Shown: in pieces, positions 10,155 through 20,567 of the stretch | Numbering within the stretch: the stretch's first letter is position 1 | Layout of the letters: the number at the start of each line of letters is the position of its first letter | Assembly: GCF_022919075.1 (NCBI RefSeq) | Contig: NZ_CP095078.1 | Location: forward strand, 4,154,001 to 4,218,000 | Direction of reading: 5' to 3' | DNA: 64,000 bases | Origin: Nocardioides sp. W7 | GTDB lineage: Bacteria > Actinomycetota > Actinomycetes > Propionibacteriales > Nocardioidaceae | Translations under genes and position numbers: made by a program | Notes under the pieces: model-generated | Told to the model about the DNA's origin: nothing | The model's input: only the letters and a program-made list of their open reading frames with translations | Database searches by the model: none

Positions 10155-11771
10155 TTGTGGTCACGTGGCGCACGGGTGTCGCTCGCCGGTCAGTTCCTGG
10201 CCCTCCAGCTCGCCGTGCTGCTGGTCGTCCTCGTCGTGGTCAGCGTGTTCTCGGTCCGGCAGAACGACGCGGACTTCCGCGACCAGCGACGTGACCGGAT
10301 GACCTCGGCGGCCGAGGCGGTCGCCAGCACGGCGGCCGTCCAGGACGGCCTGGAGGGCGAGCCGGACCGGATGGCGCTGGTGTTCTCGCTCCAGCAGCGG
10401 GCCGACGACGTCGGCGCGTCGGTGGCCTTCCTGACCGACACCGACGGCACCGTGCTCGTCAGCACCGATCCCACCCGCGAGGGCGAGGCGGTCGACCTCG
10501 GCGAGCAGGAGGTGGTCGGGCGCCGCTCGTTCGGCGAGACAGACGACCGCGGCGCACGGGCGATCGCCGTGTCGGTACCGGTGATCGCCAACAACAGCCC
10601 CGACGACGGGCCGCCGGCGGCGGGCACCCTCGTGGGCGGGGTGGTGATGCTGGAGACGTACCCGCCCCTGAGCGAACGGCTCGACAACGCCTTCGACGAC
10701 CTGCTGATCTTCCTCGCCCTCGGCCTCGCGCTCGGCGGCGCGGGCTCGTGGCTGCTGTCGCGCCTCATCAAGCGCCGTACCCGTGGCCTGGAGCCGGCCG
10801 AGATCGCCGCGCTGGCCGACCAGCGCGAGGCGCTGCTGACCTCGATCAGGGAGGGGTTGGTCGCGATCAGCGCCGACGGCGTCGTCACGGTGCTCAGCGA
10901 GAGCGCCCGCGAGCTGCTCAACCTGCCCCCCGACGCGCAGGGCCGGCCGCTCGACGGTCTCGACCTCGAGCCGCGGGTCCGCGACCTGCTGGCCGGGAGC
11001 GACCAGGTGCAGGACGCCGTGCTGCTCGTCGACGGCCGACTCGTCGTGGTCAACCGCAACCCGGTCGAGGCCTCCGGGCGCTCCGCCGGGACGGTCGTGA
11101 CGCTCCGCGACCGCACCGAGCTGCTCGCCATGCAGAGCGAGCTCAGCGCGCGCCAGGGCGTCACCGAGACGCTGCGCGCCCAGACCCACGAGTTCAGCAA
11201 CCAGCTGCACACCATCTCCGGTCTGCTCCAGCTGCAGGAGTACGACGAGGCCGGCCGGCTGATCGGCACCCTGACCCGGCGCCGCGCCGAGATCAGCGAC
11301 GCCGTCACCGGGATCGTCGAGGACCCGGCCGTCGCCGCCCTGCTCATCGCCAAGACCAGCCTCGCCGCCGAGCGTCGGGTCGAGCTCCGGCTCGACGAGG
11401 ACAGCGCACTCCCCCGACTCGGTCCCGACCTGTCGGCCGACGTCGGCACGGTGCTGGGCAACCTCGTCGACAACGCCGTAGACGCGGTGGCCTCCACCGG
11501 GGAGCCCGGGAGCGTCGACGTCCGGCTGCTCGTGGACGGCGACGAGCTCGTCCTCCAGGTGGCCGACACCGGACCCGGCGTACCGACCGAGCAGGTGGCC
11601 TCGGTCTTCCGCCGCGGCTTCACCACCAAGCCGTCGGACGCCAGCGGCCGCGGGGTGGGGCTCGCCCTCGTTCAGGTCGTGTGCGAGCGCCGGGGCGGCT
11701 CCGTCTCGGTGCACAACGAGGACGGCGCGGTCTTCACCGCCCGGCTCCCGGCCGAGGACCTCCATGATTGA
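10155..11771 (+). CDS. CitA/DcuS-type sensor histidine kinase
   Basis: 538 residues from TTG at 10155, chosen because AAAGGAGG ends 9 nt before it. An N-terminal membrane helix (LALQLAVLLVVLVVVSVF), an extracellular PAS-like sensor region and a second helix (FLALGLALGGAGSWLL) flank the sensor. A cytoplasmic PAS region follows. The phosphoacceptor His345 lies in QTHEFSNQLHTISGLLQL, typical of the SpoOB-like dimerisation region of the CitA family. ATP-binding boxes NLVDNAVDAV, DTGPGVP and GRGVGLALVQ are intact. It is divergent from tctC, so it probably senses the transported carboxylate. Confidence 0.9.
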   Translation: MWSRGARVSLAGQFLALQLAVLLVVLVVVSVFSVRQNDADFRDQRRDRMTSAAEAVASTAAVQDGLEGEPDRMALVFSLQQRADDVGASVAFLTDTDGTVLVSTDPTREGEAVDLGEQEVVGRRSFGETDDRGARAIAVSVPVIANNSPDDGPPAAGTLVGGVVMLETYPPLSERLDNAFDDLLIFLALGLALGGAGSWLLSRLIKRRTRGLEPAEIAALADQREALLTSIREGLVAISADGVVTVLSESARELLNLPPDAQGRPLDGLDLEPRVRDLLAGSDQVQDAVLLVDGRLVVVNRNPVEASGRSAGTVVTLRDRTELLAMQSELSARQGVTETLRAQTHEFSNQLHTISGLLQLQEYDEAGRLIGTLTRRRAEISDAVTGIVEDPAVAALLIAKTSLAAERRVELRLDEDSALPRLGPDLSADVGTVLGNLVDNAVDAVASTGEPGSVDVRLLVDGDELVLQVADTGPGVPTEQVASVFRRGFTTKPSDASGRGVGLALVQVVCERRGGSVSVHNEDGAVFTARLPAEDLHD

Positions 11772-11774
11772 GCC

Positions 11775-12455
11775 ATGACCGACGCTCGTAGCGACCTTCG
11801 CGTGCTCGTCGTCGACGACGACTTCATGGTCGCCTCGATCCACACCCGGTTCGTCGACCGCACGCCCGGCTTCGTCGTCGTCGGGCAGGCCGCCACCGGC
11901 GCGAGCGCGATCGCCGAGGTGCAGCGGCTCGCCCCGGACCTGGTGCTCCTCGACGTACACCTGCCGGACCTCAGCGGCATCGAGGTGCTGCGCCGGCTCC
12001 GCGGTGCCGGCAACGGCGTCGGGGTGATCGTGGTGACCGCGGCCCGGGAGGTCGACACGGTCCGGGCGGCCTCCGCCGGGGGTGCCGCGCACTACCTCGT
12101 CAAGCCGTTCGAGTACGACGATCTCGTCGCCCGCCTCGAGGCGTTCCGCCAGTCGCACGGCGCACTCGCCGGTTCGGAGGTGCCCGACCAGCACGACATC
12201 GACGCGGTCTTCGCGCCGGTGGGCCGCACCCGGGTCGCGCTCCCCAAGGGCCTGAGCCCGGAGACCGCCGCCCTGGTCCTCGCCGCCCTCGCGGACGGCG
12301 AGCTGTCAGCCGCCGAGTGTGCCGAGCGGGTCGGGGTCTCCCGGGTCAGCGCGCGGCGCTACCTGGAGCACTTCGTCGCCGAGGGCCGCTCCGCCGTCCG
12401 CCTGCAGTACGGCGGTGGCGGGCGGCCCGAGCGACGCTACCGGCGTACGACGTAG
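11775..12455 (+). CDS. CitB/DcuR-type response regulator
   Basis: 226 residues, starting 3 nt after the kinase stop, so the pair is cotranscribed. The receiver domain (1-125) has acidic pocket VVDDD, phosphoacceptor Asp60 in VLLDVHLPD and Lys in YLVKPFEY. The C-terminal part carries a helix-turn-helix (SAAECAERVGVSRVSARRYL). This arrangement is that of CitB/DcuR regulators, which activate carboxylate transport genes. The likely target is the 86-bp region between this operon and tctC. Confidence 0.9.
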   Translation: MTDARSDLRVLVVDDDFMVASIHTRFVDRTPGFVVVGQAATGASAIAEVQRLAPDLVLLDVHLPDLSGIEVLRRLRGAGNGVGVIVVTAAREVDTVRAASAGGAAHYLVKPFEYDDLVARLEAFRQSHGALAGSEVPDQHDIDAVFAPVGRTRVALPKGLSPETAALVLAALADGELSAAECAERVGVSRVSARRYLEHFVAEGRSAVRLQYGGGGRPERRYRRTT

Positions 12456-14212
12456 GTCTGGGTGGCGCGCTCGCCGGTCTGCCCGATCTTCTTCGGGTCG
12501 CCGTCGCCCAGCGCGACCACGAGCGAGCCGTCGGAGCTGGTGACCTTGATCGGCGTGACGACCTTCTTCAGGGTCTTCACCTGGCCGAAGGCCAGGTCGC
12601 CGGTGAAGACCAGCTGTCCGTCACCGTCGACCACCTTGACCGCCGCGCCGCCGCCGGCCGCGTCCAGCCGCAGCGAGGTGACCGAGCCGGTCGCGCTGCT
12701 GCTCAGCCCGGCCGAGCCGTCCAGCGGCGGCTCCTTGTCGAGCGCGACGGTCCCGTCCATGAACAGCCGGGCGACCGACCAGGCGAGCACCAGCACCATC
12801 ACGGCCGCCACGAGCACCGACCAGCTCGGCCCGCCCCGGGTGCCGCGGATGCTGCCGCTGCCGGTCGCCAGCTCGGCCTCGAAGACCCGGCGGGCGTTCA
12901 CGGGAGCGTCGGCGTACCGCTCCTCGTAGGTCGCGAGCAGCGGGGCCACGTCGATGCCGACGATCCGGGCCAGCGTCCGGAGGTGGCCGCGGGCGTAGAA
13001 GTCGCCGCCGCACGGCGCGAAGTCGTCGACCTCGATCGACTCGATCACGTGCGGACGGATCCGGGTGCGCTCCGCCAGCTGGTCCACGCTCAGCCGGAGC
13101 CGCTCGCGGGCCGCGGCCAGCTGCGGACCGATCACCGGGTCCGCGGCGGGCTCGGGCTCGACCGCCGAGTCATCAGCAATGGTGGTCCGAGTCGGCACCA
13201 CTGGTGCTGACTCGGCGGGCACGGACTCCTCGACCAGGTCGACCCGGCCGGGGCGGCGCAGGGCACGCACCGCCGTGTGCTCGATGTCGTCCTCGTCCGC
13301 CGTCGCGAGGTCGCTGCGGACCTCGATGCGGGCGGCGGAGACCGGGTCGCGCAGCGGGGACGGCGTGGGTGTGCTGTCCTCCTGGGCGGCCACCTGCTCC
13401 TCGGAGATCGCCTCGTCCTCGGTCGGCCCGTCGGCCCGTCCCTCGGCAGGAGTACGCCGCAGCCGCGCCAGCCCGTTGATCGCGCCGGCCAGCCAGGGCC
13501 GCGGGTCGGGCAACCGCCGCTCCTCCACAACATCCCCGGCCTCGTCCTCCGCCGAGTCAGCAGAAGTGGCGGCGCGAGTCAGCACTACTGGTGCTGACTC
13601 GGCGGGTTCGGGCTCGGGCTCGGGCACCTCGGCCGGCTCCTCCGCCGACTCGGCGGACTCCGGCTCGTCGGCGTAGTCGTCGTACACCTCGACCACCTCG
13701 GCCGCACCCGCGGCGAGGGCGTCGAGGGCAGCGGTGAGGTCGTCACCGGCGCCGGTGACCCGGACCGAGAGCGACAGCGGCACGGACAGCGGCTCGCCCT
13801 CGACCGGGAAGACCTCCAGCCGGCCGTCGCGCAGCACGCTGGTGCGCGGCAGGTGCTCGAGCGCCTCGACGGCCTCCCACGGCATGCCGTGCCAGGCCCG
13901 GCCCTGCCGGACCCGCAGGCCCTGGGCGTCCGCGACCAGCAGCGGGGTCCGGGCGTCGACGAAGGCCTGCAGCCAGGCCGCCGCGACGACGCCCATGACC
14001 AGGCAGATGGCCCAGTCCAGCCAGGCGCCGGACCCGCTCGCGCGGGAGAGATAGAGGATCGCGACGACGGCCGCGGCGGCGCCGATGGCGCCGGCCAGGC
14101 CGGCGTTGCGGCGCACGGTCACCTCGGTGGCCGGGGCGGTGGCCTCGACCCGATCGGTGGTCTCGGTCTCGGTCTCGTGGTCGTGGTCGTGGTCGTGCAG
14201 CTGTTCGCTCAC
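12437..14212 (-). CDS. RodZ-like helix-turn-helix membrane protein with N-terminal membrane domain
   Basis: 591 residues from GTG at 14212, overlapping the ftsK stop (GTGA). Order: His/Asp-rich start ([13 protein letters not shown]); two membrane helices near residues 40-80; a PH-like stretch ([18 protein letters not shown]); a long acidic Ala/Glu/Pro linker (about 170-370); an HTH_25 domain ([20 protein letters not shown]); one membrane helix ([16 protein letters not shown]); and a DUF4115-type C-terminal beta domain ending [11 protein letters not shown] + single helix + DUF4115 is the RodZ layout, which links cell-shape machinery to the membrane. The N-terminal membrane half is not part of usual RodZ and looks like a fusion. 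The linker carries two palindromic DNA repeats. Confidence 0.8.
   Translation of the reverse strand: MSEQLHDHDHDHETETETTDRVEATAPATEVTVRRNAGLAGAIGAAAAVVAILYLSRASGSGAWLDWAICLVMGVVAAAWLQAFVDARTPLLVADAQGLRVRQGRAWHGMPWEAVEALEHLPRTSVLRDGRLEVFPVEGEPLSVPLSLSVRVTGAGDDLTAALDALAAGAAEVVEVYDDYADEPESAESAEEPAEVPEPEPEPAESAPVVLTRAATSADSAEDEAGDVVEERRLPDPRPWLAGAINGLARLRRTPAEGRADGPTEDEAISEEQVAAQEDSTPTPSPLRDPVSAARIEVRSDLATADEDDIEHTAVRALRRPGRVDLVEESVPAESAPVVPTRTTIADDSAVEPEPAADPVIGPQLAAARERLRLSVDQLAERTRIRPHVIESIEVDDFAPCGGDFYARGHLRTLARIVGIDVAPLLATYEERYADAPVNARRVFEAELATGSGSIRGTRGGPSWSVLVAAVMVLVLAWSVARLFMDGTVALDKEPPLDGSAGLSSSATGSVTSLRLDAAGGGAAVKVVDGDGQLVFTGDLAFGQVKTLKKVVTPIKVTSSDGSLVVALGDGDPKKIGQTGERATQTYVVRR
13162..13219. 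repeat. 58-bp palindromic repeat, copy 1, inside the RodZ-like gene
   Basis: The 58 bases match copy 2 at 13549-13606 in 50 positions by my alignment. The core is a near-perfect inverted repeat, 13188-13214 (arm CGAGTCGGCACC, one mismatch). It is read in frame in the minus-strand gene and encodes an ESAPVVPTR segment of the linker. Confidence 0.75.
13549..13606. repeat. 58-bp palindromic repeat, copy 2, inside the RodZ-like gene
   Basis: The core 13575-13601 is a perfect 11-bp inverted repeat (CGAGTCAGCAC / GTGCTGACTCG) with a 5-nt loop. It encodes ESAPVVLTR in the same linker. Both copies sit in the same orientation and frame. Confidence 0.75.
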
Positions 14213-16908
14213 ATCTCCCCCTGCAGGGTCGCGATGACGCCGTCGATCTCGTCGGGCTTGACCAGCACGTCGCGGGCCTTGGAGCCCTCGCTGGGTCCGA
14301 CCACGCCGCGGCTCTCCATGATGTCCATCAACCGGCCGGCCTTGGCGAAGCCGACCCGCAGCTTGCGCTGCAGCATCGAGGTCGAGCCGAACTGGGTCGA
14401 CACGACCAGCTCGACCGCCTGGATCACCAGGTCCAGGTCGTCGCCGATGTCGTCGTCGAGGTCGCGCTTGGACGCGGCCGGAGCCGTGACGTCCTCGCGG
14501 TAGGTCGGCTCCAGCTGGCCCTTGCAGTGCTTGACGACCTGGGCGATCTCCGCCTCGGTCACCCACGCCCCCTGCACCCGGATCGGCTTGGAGGCACCCA
14601 TCGGCAGGAACAGCCCGTCGCCCTGGCCGACCAGCTTCTCCGCACCCGGCTGGTCCAGGATGACCCGGCTGTCGGTGACGGAGGAGGTGGCGAAGGCCAG
14701 CCGCGACGGCACGTTGGCCTTGATCAGGCCGGTGACCACGTCGACCGAGGGCCGCTGGGTCGCCAGCACCAGGTGGATGCCCGCCGCCCGCGCCAGCTGG
14801 GTGATCCGCACGATCGCGTCCTCGACGTCGCGCGGGGCGACCATCATCAGGTCGGCGAGCTCGTCGACGATCACCAGCAGGTACGGGTACGGCGACAGCA
14901 CGCGCTCCGAGCCGGCCGGCAGCTCGACGGTGCCGGCCCGGACCGCCTTGTTGAAGTCGTCGATGTGGCGGAAGCCGAAGTTGGCCAGGTCGTCGTAGCG
15001 CAGGTCCATCTCGCGCACGACCCAGGCCAGCGCCTCGGCGGCCTTCTTGGGGTTGGTGATGATCGGGGTGATCAGGTGCGGGACGCCCTCGTAGGCGTTC
15101 AGCTCGACCCGCTTGGGGTCGACCATGATCATCCGCACCTCGTCGGGCGTGGAGCGCATCAGGACCGAGGTGATCATCGAGTTGATGAACGACGACTTGC
15201 CCGAGCCCGTGGCGCCGGCGACGAGCAGGTGCGGCATCTTGGCCAGGTTCGCGACCACGAAGCCGCCCTCGACGTCCTTGCCGAGCCCGGCGATCATCGG
15301 GTGGTGCGCCGACCGGGACGCGTTGGAGCGCAGCACGTCACCCAGGGAGACGATCTCCTTGTCGACGTTGGGGATCTCCACGCCGACCGCGGACTTGCCC
15401 GGGATCGGCGAGAGGATCCGCACGTCGGCGGAGGCCACCGCGTAGGCGATGTTCTTCTGGATGTTCATGATCTTCTCGACCTTGACGCCCGGGCCGAGCT
15501 CGACCTCGTAGCGCGTGACCGTCGGGCCGCGGGTGTAGCCGGTGACCTGGGCGTCGATGGTGAACTCGTCCATCACCTGCATCAGCCGGTCGACGACCGC
15601 GTCGCTGGCCTTCGACCTCGCCTTGTGCACCGAGCCGGGCTTGAGCACCTCGTCGGCCGGCAGCGAGTAGACGACGTCGCCGGAGAGAGCGAGCTGCTCG
15701 ACCCGGGCGGGCAGCGGGGTGTGCGGCGGCGGCACCAGGTCGCCCTTGACCGCAGGACGCTCCGCGGTGTCGTCGGGGCCGCGGGTCGGGGGCAGGTCGA
15801 GGTCGACCTCGACCTCGACCTCGTCCTCCGCCTCGGGCGAGAAGAGGTCGACGCCGACGTCGTGCAGGTCGTCCTCCTCCAGCGCCACGTCGATCGCGTC
15901 CTTCTTGCGGCCGCGCTTGCGGGCCTCGCGGTCCTCCAGGACGGGCGTGTCGTACGCCGGGTCGCCGAGGTCGGGGTCGATCTCGTCGTCCTCGCCCTTG
16001 CGGCCCCGGGTGCGCACCGGGCGGGTCGGCTCGTCGTCGTAGTGCTCGCGGCCGAGCAGCCGGTCGCCGAGCTCGGCGAGCCGCTCGGGCACCTGGTAGA
16101 GCGGGGTCGCGGTGACGACGAGGACGCCGAAGAACGCGACCAGGGCCAGCAGCGGCACGACGACGTACGGCGTGCGGAGCAGGTCGAGCAGGACCGAGGA
16201 GACCACGAAGCCGATGGCTCCGCCGGCGTCCTGCAGCGGCCCGGTGTCGCCGTCGATCGGCTCGGGTGAGCCGTTGGCGACGTGCACGATGCCGAGCACG
16301 CCGAAGGCGACGGCCGTCCAGCCGATCACCTGACGCCCGACCGGGCCGTTCTGCTCGGGGTCGCGCAGGGTCCGCCAGCCGGTCCACACCAAGACGAGCG
16401 GGACGAACCAGCCGAGCTTGCCGACCGTGCCGGCGACCGCGGTGCGGGTGAAGCCCATGACGTCGCCGCCGGGCTGGAACCAGACCGCGGCCGCGACCAC
16501 CAGGGCGATGCCGATGAGGAACAGGCCGGCGCCGTCTCGTCGGTGCGCCGGGTCGAGGTCTCGGGCACTGCGTCCGATGCCGCGAGCGGCCGCTCCGATG
16601 CCGTGCGCGACGGCGAGCCAGACCGCGACCAGGCCGCGGACGAGCCCGGTGAACAGTCGGGCGACCGGTCCGGGCCCGCTGCGCACCGCTCGGGGTGCCG
16701 GGCGCGAGGTCCGCCCCCGAGAGCTCTTCGCGGGGGCGCGCTTCGTGGGTCGCTTGGCCGGCTGCTTGCCGGTCCGCGACGAACTGGTGCGGCTGGTACT
16801 GGTACTCCGGGCACGGGTGCTCGAGCCGCTTCGTCCCGAGCCTCGCGACCCGGAAGTGGACGTGCTCTTGCTCCGCGACCCCGGCGGGGAAGACGTACGG
16901 GTCGCCAT
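14209..16908 (-). CDS. ftsK: DNA translocase FtsK/SpoIIIE
   Basis: 899 residues. A basic Ser/Arg/Lys-rich N-terminus (1-70) is followed by four membrane helices (about 100-280), an acidic linker, and the motor. Walker [11 protein letters not shown] is near residue 563, Walker [11 protein letters not shown] near 678, and the C-terminal gamma domain ([20 protein letters not shown]) binds DNA orientation sequences. It pumps chromosome ends through the division septum. TAGGGT lies 7 nt before the ATG with no ribosome site, so translation is probably leaderless. It is cotranscribed with the RodZ-like gene, tying two division or shape proteins together. Confidence 0.95.
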   Translation of the reverse strand: MATRTSSPPGSRSKSTSTSGSRGSGRSGSSTRARSTSTSRTSSSRTGKQPAKRPTKRAPAKSSRGRTSRPAPRAVRSGPGPVARLFTGLVRGLVAVWLAVAHGIGAAARGIGRSARDLDPAHRRDGAGLFLIGIALVVAAAVWFQPGGDVMGFTRTAVAGTVGKLGWFVPLVLVWTGWRTLRDPEQNGPVGRQVIGWTAVAFGVLGIVHVANGSPEPIDGDTGPLQDAGGAIGFVVSSVLLDLLRTPYVVVPLLALVAFFGVLVVTATPLYQVPERLAELGDRLLGREHYDDEPTRPVRTRGRKGEDDEIDPDLGDPAYDTPVLEDREARKRGRKKDAIDVALEEDDLHDVGVDLFSPEAEDEVEVEVDLDLPPTRGPDDTAERPAVKGDLVPPPHTPLPARVEQLALSGDVVYSLPADEVLKPGSVHKARSKASDAVVDRLMQVMDEFTIDAQVTGYTRGPTVTRYEVELGPGVKVEKIMNIQKNIAYAVASADVRILSPIPGKSAVGVEIPNVDKEIVSLGDVLRSNASRSAHHPMIAGLGKDVEGGFVVANLAKMPHLLVAGATGSGKSSFINSMITSVLMRSTPDEVRMIMVDPKRVELNAYEGVPHLITPIITNPKKAAEALAWVVREMDLRYDDLANFGFRHIDDFNKAVRAGTVELPAGSERVLSPYPYLLVIVDELADLMMVAPRDVEDAIVRITQLARAAGIHLVLATQRPSVDVVTGLIKANVPSRLAFATSSVTDSRVILDQPGAEKLVGQGDGLFLPMGASKPIRVQGAWVTEAEIAQVVKHCKGQLEPTYREDVTAPAASKRDLDDDIGDDLDLVIQAVELVVSTQFGSTSMLQRKLRVGFAKAGRLMDIMESRGVVGPSEGSKARDVLVKPDEIDGVIATLQGEM

Positions 16909-17126
16909 GCTCCCGACCCTAGGCGATCGTCACACCCGCCACAGGGACCCCACGAGTGACGGAGCGGCGTGTCGTCACTCGCGGCGGTCCGGCCCATCCC
17001 TCGCTGCGGGTCGCCTCACCCAAAAGTGTCGGATCCCCTGGACCGGAACCAGCACCTGTCCCTAGGGTTCGGCTGCGACGGGCCGGGCCGTCGGATCGAT
17101 TTCGTCCACTCCGAGGGGTAGCAATC

Positions 17127-20100
17127 GTGAAGACCGTCCGGCAAGGGCTCAGCCTTGCGCTGCTGGGGGCCGGCCTCGTGGCCGTCCCCATGGCTCCGAC
17201 CATCGCCGCTCCCGCCCCGGCCGAGCCCTCGATCGTGCCCTCGATCGTGCAGCGTCTGAAGGACGACGCCCATGGCTCGGTCCGCGTCGAGACCGAGCCG
17301 GCGACCGGCCGGGTCGGCTTCGCCCGGGCTCGCGACCTGCTCCCCTCGGTCGAGGCGACCTCGAGGACGTCCGCGGCCGCCAAGGCCTCGGCGTACCTCG
17401 ACGAGTACGCCGCCGCGTTCGGCGCGCGCCGCGCCGAGCTGGAGCAGGGCGAGGTGCGCAGCACCACCGGCGGCTGGACGGTCGAGTACCACCAGTCCTA
17501 CCGGGGCGTCCCGGTCTTCGGTGGGGAGCTCCGGGCCCACGTCGACGCCCAGGGCGACCTCACGGCGGTCAACGGCTTCGCCGTACCCGACCTCGACCTC
17601 TCCGTCACCCCGGTCCTCTCCCGCTCCGACGCCGCCGAGCGCGCCGTCGACCTGGTCCGGAACGCCCCGGTCGGCGACCGGGACGCCACTGCGGGGGCAC
17701 CGGACCTGGAGGCCGTCAGCACCGAGCTGATGGTCTACCGGCTGGGCTCGACGCGCGGCGTCGAGGGCAGCCCGGTCCTCTCCTGGGTCGTCGAGGTGAG
17801 CAACCAGGACGACACCCGCGAGACGGTCATCCTCGACGCCCGCACCGGCAAGCCGGTGAACCGCTGGTCGATGATCGCCCACGCGCTCGACCGTGAGCTG
17901 TACGAGGCGCACGACAACGGCACGCGCGACGACTACAGCGACGACACCCGCACTCTGGAGTGGGAGGAGGGTGACCTCTTCCCCGCCGACCTCACCCAGG
18001 ACCAGGAGAACGAGGTCCTGGGCGCCGGCGAGACGTACTGGCTGTTCAAGAACACCTTCGGCTACGACTCGTACGACGGCCTCGGCGCGAAGATGCTCAC
18101 GGTCAACAACGATCCCCAGATCCAGTGCCCGAACGCCAGCTGGAACGGCATCTCCACCAACTACTGCTCGGGCGTCAGCTCCGACGACACGGTCGCGCAC
18201 GAGTGGGGCCACGCCTACACCGAGTACACCTCCGAGCTCGTCTACCAGTGGCAGTCGGGGGCGATGAACGAGGCCTACTCCGACATCTGGGGCGAGACGG
18301 TCGACCTGCTCAACGACCGGATGGACGACCACGACCAGGCCCCGCGCGCCGAGGGCGGCTGCTCCGTCCACAGCCCGACCCTGATCACGGTCCAGATCAC
18401 CGCGCCCGCGAGCGCCGCCGGCCCCTGCCGGGCGGTCGCGGCCTCCGACGGACCGACGTTCGCCGTCGACCCGATCACCCCCGAGGTCGTGGTCGGCGCC
18501 GACAGCGCCGCCAGCGGCAGCAGCACCGACGGCTGCTCCGGGTTCACCAACGCCGCCGCGATCGCCGGCAACTGGGTCTACGTCGACGAGAACCTCGGCC
18601 CGCTCGGCTGCAGCTACACCAGCCAGGGTCAGCGCGCCGCGGCCGCCGGCGCCGCCGGCATCATCGTCGGCTCCGACCCGACGTACGCGCCCTTCGACAT
18701 GAACGAGGACACCTTCGACCTCCCGGCCCTGCAGGTCGACGCCGACTCGGGCGTCCGCTTCAAGACCGCCGGCACCAGCACCGTCCGGATCGCCGCGTCG
18801 ACCGTGACCGACGACCCGTCGGGTCGCTGGCTCTCGGGCGAGGAGGACCCGGAGTTCGGCGGCGCGATCCGCGACCTGTGGAACCCCACCTGCTACGGCG
18901 ACCCGGGCAAGGTCTCCGACGAGGAGTACGTCTGCTCCACCGACGACAGCGGGGGCGTCCACACCAACTCCGGGGTGGTCAACCACACCTTCGCCCTGAT
19001 GGTCGACGGCAGCGCCTCCTCCAACGGCGTCGCGGTGCCGGCGATCGGGCTCGACCGGGCCGCCCACCTCTTCTGGCGGACCCAGACCGAGTACCTCACC
19101 CGGACCTCGACCTTCGCCGACCTGGCCGACGGCCTCGAGGCGTCCTGCGCCGACCTGACCGGGGAGGACATCAAGCAGCTGGCCATCGGGACCGGCACCA
19201 CCGGCGGCGCCCAGGTCGCCGCGCCCCTCGCGGACCCGATCACCGCGTCCGACTGCACTGCCGTGGCCTCCGCCATCCGGGCGACCGAGCTGCGCGAAGA
19301 GCCGGTCCAGTGCGCCTTCGGGCCGATCCTCGACCCGGCGACCCCGGCGCTGTGCGGCGCGGGCTTCCGCACCGAGGTCGCGTTCGCCGAGGACTTCGAG
19401 GACGGTCTCGCCGGCTGGTCCCAGGACGTGGAGGTCGTCTACCCCGGCGCCACGGGCATCGCGTGGCGGGCCAACGCGTCGGCACCGGGTGCTCACCCGG
19501 GTGGCGTGGCCTTCGCGCCGACTCCCGCCGCCGGCAGCTGCCAGGGCGACGCGGACGACATCTCGAGCCGCAACGGGCCGATCAGTCCCGCGATCACCGT
19601 CCCGGCCGGCAGCTCACCGCGACTCTCCTTCGACCACTACGTGGCCACCGAGGTCCGGTGGGACGGCGGCAACGTGAAGGTCAGCGTCGGCGGCGCTCCC
19701 TACCAGATCGTCCCGGCGGCGGCGTACGTCTTCAACGCGCCGGGCGAGACGCTGGAGACCGCCGAGAAGAAGAACACCAACCCGATGGCGGGCCAGGTGG
19801 CCTTCACCGGCACCAACGGCAACGAGCCCGGCGGCTCGTGGGGCACCTCCATCGTCGACCTGAGCCGGATTCCCGGCGCCGGGCCCGGCGCCCAGGTGCG
19901 GTTCCGGTTCGACGTCGGCCGGGACGGCTGCACCGGCCTCGACGGCTGGTACGTCGACGACATCGAGGTCACGGTCTGCGTGGCGGAGGCCGACGCCGTG
20001 CGGGTCACGCACGCGCCCGAGCCGTCGACGTACGGTCGGCCGCACCGGCTGGACGTGGCGGTCGCCGGCCGGATACCGGCGGGGACGGTCACGGCCACCG

Positions 20101-20552
20101 AGGGCGGCCGGAGCCTCGGTACGGCGACGCTCAGCGCCGGCCGGGCGAGAATCGCGCTGCCGGCGAGCCTGGCGGTGGGCAGCCACCGGGTGACCGTCAG
20201 CTACCCGGGCGACAGCAGGAACGCCGCCGCCTCGAAGACGGTCACCGTCAAGGTCGCCAAGGCCACCTCGAGGACCGCGGCCTCCGCCCCGAAGCGCGTC
20301 GTGGCCGGCAGGCAGGTCCGGGTCCGGGCCCTGGTCACCGTGCCCGGGTCGGCGCGGCCGACCGGCCGGGTCGTCGTGACCCTGAGGGGCAAGAAGGTGG
20401 CGTCCGGCAGGGTCGACGGCAAGGGCCGGGTGAGCATCCGGGTCAGGCGGCTGCGGGTCGGCAGGCACACCCTCGTGGTGACCTACCCCGGCACCAGGTC
20501 GATCAGGGCCAGCAAGGACCGGGTGAGCGTCCTGGTGACCCGCAAGCGGTAG
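17127..20552 (+). CDS. Secreted M4 (thermolysin-like) metalloprotease with PA insert and Ig-like repeats
   Basis: 1141 residues from GTG at 17127 (GAGGGG upstream). A signal peptide of about 30 residues precedes an FTP/PepSY-type propeptide region (about 60-250). Zinc motif HEWGH is at 358-362 and the third ligand Glu382 is in MNEAYSDIWGE. A protease-associated (PA)-like domain (VVVGADSAASG...GCSGFTNAAAI...AAAAGAAGIIVGSD) is inserted before the second catalytic region (GGVHTNSGVVNHTFAL). Next comes a MAM/jelly-roll-like stretch (EDFEDGLAGWSQD) and two Ig-like bacterial repeats at the C-terminus. It should degrade extracellular protein. Confidence 0.92.
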   Translation: MKTVRQGLSLALLGAGLVAVPMAPTIAAPAPAEPSIVPSIVQRLKDDAHGSVRVETEPATGRVGFARARDLLPSVEATSRTSAAAKASAYLDEYAAAFGARRAELEQGEVRSTTGGWTVEYHQSYRGVPVFGGELRAHVDAQGDLTAVNGFAVPDLDLSVTPVLSRSDAAERAVDLVRNAPVGDRDATAGAPDLEAVSTELMVYRLGSTRGVEGSPVLSWVVEVSNQDDTRETVILDARTGKPVNRWSMIAHALDRELYEAHDNGTRDDYSDDTRTLEWEEGDLFPADLTQDQENEVLGAGETYWLFKNTFGYDSYDGLGAKMLTVNNDPQIQCPNASWNGISTNYCSGVSSDDTVAHEWGHAYTEYTSELVYQWQSGAMNEAYSDIWGETVDLLNDRMDDHDQAPRAEGGCSVHSPTLITVQITAPASAAGPCRAVAASDGPTFAVDPITPEVVVGADSAASGSSTDGCSGFTNAAAIAGNWVYVDENLGPLGCSYTSQGQRAAAAGAAGIIVGSDPTYAPFDMNEDTFDLPALQVDADSGVRFKTAGTSTVRIAASTVTDDPSGRWLSGEEDPEFGGAIRDLWNPTCYGDPGKVSDEEYVCSTDDSGGVHTNSGVVNHTFALMVDGSASSNGVAVPAIGLDRAAHLFWRTQTEYLTRTSTFADLADGLEASCADLTGEDIKQLAIGTGTTGGAQVAAPLADPITASDCTAVASAIRATELREEPVQCAFGPILDPATPALCGAGFRTEVAFAEDFEDGLAGWSQDVEVVYPGATGIAWRANASAPGAHPGGVAFAPTPAAGSCQGDADDISSRNGPISPAITVPAGSSPRLSFDHYVATEVRWDGGNVKVSVGGAPYQIVPAAAYVFNAPGETLETAEKKNTNPMAGQVAFTGTNGNEPGGSWGTSIVDLSRIPGAGPGAQVRFRFDVGRDGCTGLDGWYVDDIEVTVCVAEADAVRVTHAPEPSTYGRPHRLDVAVAGRIPAGTVTATEGGRSLGTATLSAGRARIALPASLAVGSHRVTVSYPGDSRNAAASKTVTVKVAKATSRTAASAPKRVVAGRQVRVRALVTVPGSARPTGRVVVTLRGKKVASGRVDGKGRVSIRVRRLRVGRHTLVVTYPGTRSIRASKDRVSVLVTRKR

Positions 20553-20567
20553 GGCGCGCCGGGGTCG

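Noticed and set aside
10161-12194. Long minus-strand open frame opposite the sensor kinase and regulator
   Set aside because: The plus strand encodes complete kinase and receiver motifs; the antisense product is His/Gly/Arg-rich noise.
17016-19496. Long minus-strand open frame opposite the M4 protease
   Set aside because: The zinc motif and propeptide are on the plus strand; the antisense product has no domain.
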